From UBA1081 sp045636025 (lineage in GTDB: Bacteria > Bacillota > Clostridia > Oscillospirales > Acutalibacteraceae), in NCBI GenBank assembly GCA_045636025.1, contig JAZTWP010000005.1, forward strand, positions 9,743 through 73,742: 64,000 nucleotides of DNA. The letters are read 5' to 3'. Below, piece after piece: positions 57,904 through 64,000 of this stretch (the first letter of the stretch is position 1; each line of letters opens with the position of its first letter). Both the position numbers and the translations under genes were made by a program. Below the pieces are notes generated by a model. The model worked only from the letters and a program-made list of their open reading frames with translations. It was not told the DNA's origin and made no database searches.

Positions 57904-60444
57904 CTATTTTTGTTTCGACAGCAACAGAAGTGAAACGATTGCCGCCGCAAAAGAAACTGCTTTAAGAATTATTATATATAAGTTGCCAATCATTGCTGCA
58001 GAACCGAGGAACAACGGACATATGATGAGAAGTGCACACAGTGCAGACATAATGTAATTTACAAAGGGGAGTGTGTAAATTGCCTTGTTGAGTCTGAATG
58101 CTTTTCTGAAAAGATATGCAACCGAACCGATTGAACCGTCTGTAAAAACATCAGCAGGCAGAGCTGTTTCTGTTTTTATGTTCTTGTCTGTAAAATATGA
58201 AGCTTCTGCAGAGCCTGTTTCAAAAACTGAATCCTCAGGCAGTTTGCATTTACGCTTTATATAATCAGGTGTGATATTCGGGTCTGAAGAATAAATAACA
58301 ATTTTGATTGAGTTCGCAGCAAGTGCTTTGAAAAATGCCGCAATACTTCTTTTGATATGATAGCTGACGATAAGAAGCATAGAAAACTTTCCGTCTGTTG
58401 CAAGGTATAACAGCTTTCTGTCACCTGTGAGGAATTTTTCTTCGTAGTTGTCTTTAGGAATATAAATGCCGTTGTCTTCAAGGAAATCTCTGCTTCCCAG
58501 AAGCACATCTGTACCGTCAACCATCGCTCTGATTCCGCCTGAAGCGAAAATTTCAAAACTTTCTGCCTCGGGAATTTCAATACCGCTCTGGTCTGTAATC
58601 TGCTTCATTATGTTCATAAGCGGAGAATGAGCCGCATTGATAGCTGCCGCACAGCAGAGAGAAGCTTTTTGAGGGTCAATGTGACCGAAAGCCTTAACCC
58701 CGTGAATACTGCAGGCAGACTGCTCAATAATTTCAGACGCGTTGAATACAACTGCCTTTGTTTTTGTAAGCTCTGTTGCACAACGGTATGAAATGATTGA
58801 TGCATTTTTCTTTGCAAGGTCATTGTTTGAGTTATAGAGAAACAATGCTGCAGTGAAAGTATATGTTGAGGGCAGACAAGTTATGATTATTGCACAGAAC
58901 GCTGTTGCACCCGTTGCTGCATTCCCTGAAATTGCAGAAGCCGCAACAGATGAAATTATTGCAAGAATAAGAATCACAAAACAAGCCGCATTTGCTCCGA
59001 ATGCTTTTGGCACGGCATTTGTGAGTTTTTTTATGAGTCCTGTCAAAAAGTGAGTTGATGATGAATAACGCAATTCACCGTCGCTGCCTGCGAATTTTTC
59101 TTTCACAACACCGTCAATACCGCCGTCAGACGCTTTTCTGAGAACTGAAACGCTGTCTGCTGACAGCATACCCGTTGTAAGACGGGCATTGTTTGTAAGT
59201 AACAGCTTAGGTGCGGTTATTGCAGTGAGTGAAAGTATTGTACACGGTGTAATAATCTGCATAACCGTGTTTTTTGTGACTGATGCAACAATAATCTGAA
59301 TCAATGATGCAATTACAAAAATAACTGAAACCGCTGAAAGGGAGATTTTGAATTTTGCAAGGTCTTTAAGTCCCTCAAACAGCTCTTTCAGACATACTGC
59401 GCAGGAAGCAATAAGGAAAATGAAACTGAGTGTGCAGTTGAGTCCCACATTTTCACGGCCTGCAAGTGCAACGATTAAAAACAGAATACTGCCGAGAATG
59501 AACAATGCACCTGTTTTTATGAGTGCAGAGCGTCCCTGTGTTGCAAGCTTCTGTAAAACGGGGTGAATGTCGCTTTTGTTTGTGATTTCAAATAAAGGCT
59601 CAATATCCTGATGAAATTCTTTGTCTGCGAGCAGGTCAAAAAACTTTGATTCTGATTTTTCTTCTTTCTGAATTTCTTCAGCCTGCTCTTCCGCGGCAGT
59701 TTCTGCCACGTGATTTGTAACAATATCTTTTTCGTCAATGTCAAAAGTCTGTTTCTGCTCGGCTTTTGCTTTTTTTCTGCTTTTTAATTTTCTGTTTTTC
59801 TTTTTATCCTGCTCTTCTTCAGGGAATTTGAACAGTGGGTCGAATGCCGGGAAAGACAGCTGACTGTCAGGCTCCATACCTGCGTCATCAGCAGCAGTTC
59901 TTGCAATTGCCCTGAGTTTTTCTGATTTTCCGAAAGATTCGGGCGCCTGACTTCTGAATTCTTTGTATGCCGCTGTAAAGGGGTCATAATCTTCATCTTC
60001 AATCTGACCTTCAACGGGAATGCAGATGTCTGTTATGCCTGATTCTTCAATGATATCAGCCATAGTCTGCTGACCGGGGAGCGAATTTACTGTCAGCTCT
60101 TCGGCTTCTTCATTTTCCACAAGCTCAGGCATTTCGGGAGTCAGTTCAAAACGTTTGTTGTAACTCTCTGCCTTGAAACCAGAATCATCAGAAAAAATTC
60201 TTCCGCTTCGTTTTGTGCTGATCTGGTGCTCCGTGGCAGGATTCACCGTCATATGCGGATTGATTTCTTCACAACGGGATTCAAGAGGCTCTTCACTGTC
60301 TCTTCTTTTAACAGGCTCCGCAACAGTTTTTGTTGCGCTTTTTCTGAGTCTGCTGCCGTAAAGAGAAACGAATTCATCATATGCAACCTTTTGTGCCTGT
60401 GAATTATTCTTTTCTTTTTTTGTGCTGACTTTTCTTTCAGCCAT
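57904..60444 (-). CDS. Degenerate P-type-ATPase-like membrane protein
   Basis: An 846-residue protein. Residues 1-300 are charged and probably disordered. From about 305 it follows P-type ATPase layout: membrane helices at about 308-350 and 370-415, then 482-535 with the 'CLPSTYTF' equivalent of the ion-site CPx/LP helix. The phosphorylation motif D-K-T-G-T is replaced by N568-A-S-E-I ('AVVFNASEII'). The nucleotide domain has 'MVDGTDVLLGSRDFLEDNGI', and the TGDN hinge is replaced by 'YSSDPN'. Two final helices end the protein. Lacking the phosphorylated Asp it cannot work as a pump, so a sensor or scaffold role is inferred. Confidence 0.78.
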   Translation of the reverse strand: MAERKVSTKKEKNNSQAQKVAYDEFVSLYGSRLRKSATKTVAEPVKRRDSEEPLESRCEEINPHMTVNPATEHQISTKRSGRIFSDDSGFKAESYNKRFELTPEMPELVENEEAEELTVNSLPGQQTMADIIEESGITDICIPVEGQIEDEDYDPFTAAYKEFRSQAPESFGKSEKLRAIARTAADDAGMEPDSQLSFPAFDPLFKFPEEEQDKKKNRKLKSRKKAKAEQKQTFDIDEKDIVTNHVAETAAEEQAEEIQKEEKSESKFFDLLADKEFHQDIEPLFEITNKSDIHPVLQKLATQGRSALIKTGALFILGSILFLIVALAGRENVGLNCTLSFIFLIASCAVCLKELFEGLKDLAKFKISLSAVSVIFVIASLIQIIVASVTKNTVMQIITPCTILSLTAITAPKLLLTNNARLTTGMLSADSVSVLRKASDGGIDGVVKEKFAGSDGELRYSSSTHFLTGLIKKLTNAVPKAFGANAACFVILILAIISSVAASAISGNAATGATAFCAIIITCLPSTYTFTAALFLYNSNNDLAKKNASIISYRCATELTKTKAVVFNASEIIEQSACSIHGVKAFGHIDPQKASLCCAAAINAAHSPLMNIMKQITDQSGIEIPEAESFEIFASGGIRAMVDGTDVLLGSRDFLEDNGIYIPKDNYEEKFLTGDRKLLYLATDGKFSMLLIVSYHIKRSIAAFFKALAANSIKIVIYSSDPNITPDYIKRKCKLPEDSVFETGSAEASYFTDKNIKTETALPADVFTDGSIGSVAYLFRKAFRLNKAIYTLPFVNYIMSALCALLIICPLFLGSAAMIGNLYIIILKAVSFAAAIVSLLLLSKQK

Positions 60445-60456
60445 TATATATCACCG

Positions 60457-61305
60457 TTAACCATTTCTTGTTTTTGACACTTCAAACATCAGGATACTTG
60501 CAGCAACTGATGCATTGAGTGAGTTAATTTTGCCCTTCATGGGGATTGAAACTACAACGTCTGCGTTTTCTTTGACAAGTCTGCCAACGCCTTTGCCTTC
60601 TGAACCTACAATGATTGCAACGGCACCTGACATATCTGTTTCATAGAAAGGCTTACCGTCCATATCAGCGGCAAATACCCAGACACCTTTTTCTTTAAGC
60701 TCGTTTATAGTTGCAACGATGTTTGTAACTCTTGCAACGGGCATATATTCGAGTGCGCCTGCACTTGATTTGCCTACTGTGTAGCCGAGGCCTGTGCTTC
60801 TTCTAGAGGGGATGATAACACCGTGAGCACCTGCAGCTTCAGCACTTCTGATAACTGCGCCAAGGTTGTGAGGGTCTTCGAGTCCGTCACAGATAATGAT
60901 GAAAGGAGCTTCATTTCTCTCTTCTGCAAGAACAAAAATATCTTCAACTGTTGAATATTCTTTTGCTGCAGCCACAAGGATAACACCTTGATGGTTGCCG
61001 TGACCGCACATAAAGTCAAGCTTCTTGCCGTCAACTTCCTTAACGGGAATCTTCATATCGAGGCACTGTGCGACGATGGGAGAAACAGAACCCTTTTTTT
61101 CACCTCTCTGAATCATAAGGCATTCTGCGGGACGCTCAGCTTTAAGAGCTTCTCTTACGGCGTTTCTGCCGATTATCAGGTCGTCACGTTCCTGTCTTTC
61201 AGGTTTTTCGTTTCTGTCAGATTTTTCAAATCTTTCCTGTCTGTCTTCTCTGTCTCTTCTGTCATATTTTCTTGATTTGTTGTTTCTGTTAAAATTATCA
61301 TTCAT
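60457..61305 (-). CDS. rlmB: 23S rRNA (guanosine-2'-O-)-methyltransferase RlmB type (SpoU/TrmH)
   Basis: A 282-residue protein. The first ~40 residues are an Arg/Asp/Glu-rich disordered extension. The SpoU substrate-binding domain begins at 'IIGRNAVREALKAERPAECL'. The C-terminal knotted methyltransferase has motif 1 'LEDPHNLGAVIRSAEAAGAH', motif 2 'AIIVGSEGKGVGRLV' and motif 3 'IPMKGKINSLNASVAASILM'. It methylates a 2'-OH in 23S rRNA (G2251 in E. coli RlmB). First gene of a minus-strand operon with the pseudo-ATPase and mgtC. Confidence 0.93.
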   Translation of the reverse strand: MNDNFNRNNKSRKYDRRDREDRQERFEKSDRNEKPERQERDDLIIGRNAVREALKAERPAECLMIQRGEKKGSVSPIVAQCLDMKIPVKEVDGKKLDFMCGHGNHQGVILVAAAKEYSTVEDIFVLAEERNEAPFIIICDGLEDPHNLGAVIRSAEAAGAHGVIIPSRRSTGLGYTVGKSSAGALEYMPVARVTNIVATINELKEKGVWVFAADMDGKPFYETDMSGAVAIIVGSEGKGVGRLVKENADVVVSIPMKGKINSLNASVAASILMFEVSKTRNG

Positions 61306-61336
61306 AGCTTTTTCACCGTTATTAATATAATAAAAT

Positions 61337-61365
61337 ATTATATCAAATTAAGAAAGTTTTTTCAA
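61337..61365 (-). promoter_or_regulatory. Sigma-A promoter of the rlmB operon
   Basis: Minus strand: TTGAAA (61365-61360), 17-nt spacer, TATAAT (61342-61337), about 30 nt before the rlmB start. Confidence 0.75.
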
Positions 61366-61484
61366 TAGAACATAGGTAAATGAATGTAGAAAATAATGTA
61401 TAACCCTTGTTTATTTTCACTAACGCAAAATTCTCCCGTCAATGACAAACAATGCCTTTATCTTTTTTTAAGTTGCACAAGCAT

Positions 61485-61517
61485 ATGACATAATTTTTTC
61501 TGTGTACAAGCTATAAT
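61485..61517 (+). promoter_or_regulatory. spoIIE promoter with wide spacing (Spo0A-type candidate)
   Basis: A perfect TATAAT (61512-61517) has no -35 at the normal distance, but ATGACA (61485-61490) lies 21 nt upstream. In B. subtilis the spoIIE and spoIIG promoters have similarly wide spacing and need Spo0A~P. A TGACAAA element at 61443-61449 loosely resembles a 0A box. Inferred. Confidence 0.5.
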
Positions 61518-61547
61518 ATCTGTGATAACAAAAAAAGCGGTGATTTT

Positions 61548-63869
61548 ATGTATGATATACGAGTGAGCAGAATAAAGGAAAATGAAGATTTTATAAAAGT
61601 TACGCTGATTGCATTGATGAAACAGATTATTGTGGTCGGGTGCGGATTCTTTGCATCTTCAGCTTCTTTGAAAGAGTTGTCACCCTTCGGCACGGCTTTA
61701 TGCGCCTGCGTGATACCCGAATATATACCTGCAGCGGTGCTCGGTTCGGCAATCGGCTACTTTTATGTATATGATGTGACGATTCTCACTCTCAGATATA
61801 TTGCATCGGGAATCGTATGCGGAATAATTTCATTTGTTGTAAAAAGGGGACTTAAAGCAAAATTTCACAGGTATGCAGGAATTGTTGCTTCATTTGTTTC
61901 AATTCTCGGCACGGGACTTGTTCTCAGCATGTCTGTCACCGTTTCTGCAGATGAATTTGTACTTTATTTTGCAGAGGGCGTGATAAGTGCAGCGGGAGTC
62001 TGGTTCTTTTCGGAATTTCTGCAGATAAATCCCACAAAAAGGTGTGCCTCAAGGCTTACTGTCTCCGAAACTGCAGGTGTGCTTGTGGTTTTTGCGCTGA
62101 GTCTTTTATCTCTCGGCTCATTTTCTGTTTTTTCCGTTTCACCTTGTGTTGTTGCGAGTGTATATGTTGTTCTTGCCTCTTCAACTTACGGCGGAGAAAA
62201 GTTTTCGGCACTTTTCGGAATTGTTGCATCTGTTGTCCTTGATATTATATTACCTCACAGTTTTCTTACAGGTTCGATTGCGCTTGGCGGTCTTCTTTCG
62301 GGTATCTTCGGCAGAAAAAACAAAGTTTTTGCATCTTTCGTTTTTGCTCTCACCGTTTTTATGGCGGCTTTCACATCTGACGACTGGATAAATGCCGTTT
62401 ATATTGTAACGGGCATCGGTGCAGGGTGTGTTCTGTTTCTTGTTACGCCAAAAAAAATCACAGATGTGTTCAGAAATGTTTTTGCTGTTTCTGCGAGTGA
62501 ATCTTTCCTTTCGGGGCAGAAAAAAATCCTCGGTGCAAGGCTCAGAACAGCGTCAGAGGGTATGGAGAATGTAACAAATTCAGTTAAAGCCGTTGCAGGA
62601 ATTTACAGACGCAGAAGTGCACCTAAAGAAGAGAATATCTGCAAAAATACGGGAATTGCAGTATGCTCGAAATGTAAAAATTACGAATATTGCTGGGATA
62701 AGAATTATGCAAGAACAAAAGGGTATTTTGCAGATATTATAAAGGAGCTTAAAAGTTCGGATTCCGCTGTTAACAGAGAATTGCCCGTGGGGTTTTCGGC
62801 TGTATGCCGATATTCTGAGCAGATTGTAAAGTCACTCTCATTTGAGCTTGAGAGGTACAGAAGTGCAATGCGAGAATCTGCAAAAACGGGAGAAACGGTA
62901 AATATTGTATCAGATCAGTTTTTGTGTGTGTCGGAACTTCTTTCTGCATTTGCGGATGATGTTGAATTCTGTGAAGATTTTGATGAAGAGAAAACAGCAA
63001 TGGTGTATGATGTGCTTGTGAATGACTTCGGCTCTGATGTTCACAGCGCAGGTGTTTTTAGACTCGAAAACAACAGAATTTATTGTCAGATAAATATTTC
63101 CGATGAAAAACGCATCAATCGCAAAAAACTGATTAAATCTGTGGAAGACGTCCTCGGCAAAAAGCTTGAAAAAGAAGTTGTGAACACAAATTCAGACGGT
63201 ACGCTGAGTATAACAATGTGTGAACAGACAAAATACAGAATTGAAACGGGAGGATATCAGATAAGCTCTGACGGCAGTAAATGGTGCGGAGATTCTTTTG
63301 ACAGCTTTTCTGACGGCAAAGGCAATTTTTATATGATTCTCAGTGACGGAATGGGTACGGGCAAAAAAGCTGCTGCAGATTCTGTTATGTGTTCGTCACT
63401 TGCGTCAATACTTTTAAGGGCAGGCTATCCCGTTGAATGTATTCTCAAGATGATAAACTCTGCAATGCTTGTGCGCTCGGGAGAAGAGTCTCTTGCAACG
63501 CTTGATATTGCGGTGATGAATCTTTACACGGGAGAAGTGAATTTTTACAAGGCAGGTGCGGCACATTCCGTTGCGCTGAAACATCAGAAACTTCTCAAAA
63601 TATCAAAACCATCATTGCCTGTGGGAATACTCGGAAATGTCAAGTTTGAAGAGGTTTCGCTCTCTGTTGCAGACGGAGATGCAGTTGTGCTTGTCAGCGA
63701 TGGAGTGAGTGAAGATGTACTTCCGTCATGGAAAAATATTCTTGCGGACAGCGACGGGATGAACGGCACTGAGCTTGCTGACAGACTTGCAAAATCAGCA
63801 CATATCAATTCAGACAAAAATTCCCCCGACGACATAACGGTGGTTGTGGCGAAGGTGAAAAAACAATAA
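61548..63869 (+). CDS. spoIIE: Stage II sporulation protein E (PP2C phosphatase)
   Basis: A 773-residue protein. The N-terminal membrane region (about 20-310) has around ten hydrophobic helices and begins 'QIIVVGCGFFASSASLKELS'. A regulatory region follows with a Cys cluster (CSKCKNYEYCW, about 365-375). The C-terminal PP2C phosphatase (about 560-773) has metal-binding 'LSDGMGTGKKAAADS', 'LVSDGVSEDV' and 'SPDDITVVVAKV'. SpoIIE dephosphorylates SpoIIAA, releasing sigma-F in the forespore, and takes part in polar septation. With cotJ it shows the host is a spore former. Start at ATG 61548. Confidence 0.96.
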   Translation: MYDIRVSRIKENEDFIKVTLIALMKQIIVVGCGFFASSASLKELSPFGTALCACVIPEYIPAAVLGSAIGYFYVYDVTILTLRYIASGIVCGIISFVVKRGLKAKFHRYAGIVASFVSILGTGLVLSMSVTVSADEFVLYFAEGVISAAGVWFFSEFLQINPTKRCASRLTVSETAGVLVVFALSLLSLGSFSVFSVSPCVVASVYVVLASSTYGGEKFSALFGIVASVVLDIILPHSFLTGSIALGGLLSGIFGRKNKVFASFVFALTVFMAAFTSDDWINAVYIVTGIGAGCVLFLVTPKKITDVFRNVFAVSASESFLSGQKKILGARLRTASEGMENVTNSVKAVAGIYRRRSAPKEENICKNTGIAVCSKCKNYEYCWDKNYARTKGYFADIIKELKSSDSAVNRELPVGFSAVCRYSEQIVKSLSFELERYRSAMRESAKTGETVNIVSDQFLCVSELLSAFADDVEFCEDFDEEKTAMVYDVLVNDFGSDVHSAGVFRLENNRIYCQINISDEKRINRKKLIKSVEDVLGKKLEKEVVNTNSDGTLSITMCEQTKYRIETGGYQISSDGSKWCGDSFDSFSDGKGNFYMILSDGMGTGKKAAADSVMCSSLASILLRAGYPVECILKMINSAMLVRSGEESLATLDIAVMNLYTGEVNFYKAGAAHSVALKHQKLLKISKPSLPVGILGNVKFEEVSLSVADGDAVVLVSDGVSEDVLPSWKNILADSDGMNGTELADRLAKSAHINSDKNSPDDITVVVAKVKKQ

Positions 63870-63910
63870 TTTAGCGGAAATGTTTGAAGAAATTAAAATC
63901 GAGCTTGTAG

Positions 63911-63929
63911 GGGCGTTGATCCAACGCCC
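63911..63929. repeat. REP-like palindrome
   Basis: GGGCGTTG (63911-63918), ATC, CAACGCCC (63922-63929) within a TAGGGGCG...CGCCCG context. Similar short palindromes are dispersed in many gut Firmicute genomes. The remaining sequence 63870-64000 holds no gene I can support. Confidence 0.45.
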
Positions 63930-64000
63930 GATTGTGAGCAAAGCGAACAATAACGGCTCTGCCGTTTTATTTTCCTTCGGAAAATGCACATTCGTGCCGG

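Overview
The window looks like a chromosomal segment of a low-GC, spore-forming, anaerobic gut Firmicute, most likely Oscillospiraceae/Ruminococcaceae (Ruminococcus-like). The evidence is cotJ and spoIIE sporulation genes, several type I dockerin proteins sharing a D-A-R-x-x-L-R signature, glgB/glgC/glgD glycogen genes, frequent TTG/GTG starts in phage genes, and AT-rich intergenic regions with clear sigma-A promoters. No tRNA, rRNA, CRISPR array or integrase was seen.

Region 1 (1 to about 25,515) is the right-hand part of a long-tailed (siphovirus-type) prophage; its left end lies outside the window. Order: small early genes and SSB, a HUH-type rolling-circle replication protein with a perfect 13-bp inverted repeat upstream, VRR-NUC nuclease, sigma-like regulator, terminase, portal, minor head protein with a C-terminal nuclease/toxin-like domain, a candidate promoter-plus-structured-RNA unit, scaffold, capsid, head-tail connectors, tail genes, tape measure, tail tip/fibre genes, and lysis genes. 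The lysis amidase carries a dockerin domain of the host type. At the right edge is a very AT-rich two-gene cargo: a P-loop NTPase and a membrane-anchored protein, a candidate phage-defence or superinfection-exclusion module. The prophage end falls inside cotJC: only about 31 codons of the CotJC N-terminus remain downstream of intact cotJA and cotJB. The prophage therefore interrupts a spore-coat operon, in the manner of skin-type elements.

Region 2 (about 25.6 to 37.3 kb, minus strand) is host. It holds cotJA-cotJB-cotJC', a secreted CotH-kinase-domain protein with dockerin, a 1904-residue secreted multidomain protein (phosphodiester glycosidase, cohesin-like, purple-acid-phosphatase-like, wall-binding-like repeats, dockerin), an intracellular GH31 glycosidase and a YdbC/PC4-like protein.

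Region 3 (37.5 to 44.0 kb) is a compact, apparently intact head-gene cassette: terS, terL, portal, protease, small structural protein, major capsid and connectors. It has no tail, lysis, replication or integrase genes nearby, so it is either a clean prophage remnant or a retained capsid-forming element.

Region 4 (44.1 to 64.0 kb) is host. Two divergent sugar symporter-family transporters share a control region with 13-bp direct repeats. A secreted alpha/beta-hydrolase and a small secreted dockerin protein follow. Next come glgB, then glgC-glgD (ADP-glucose synthesis), then parB-serS from a consensus promoter. On the minus strand an operon runs rlmB, a catalytically degenerate P-type-ATPase-like membrane protein, and mgtC. 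spoIIE closes the window. All assignments are from reading sequence motifs; no database search was run.
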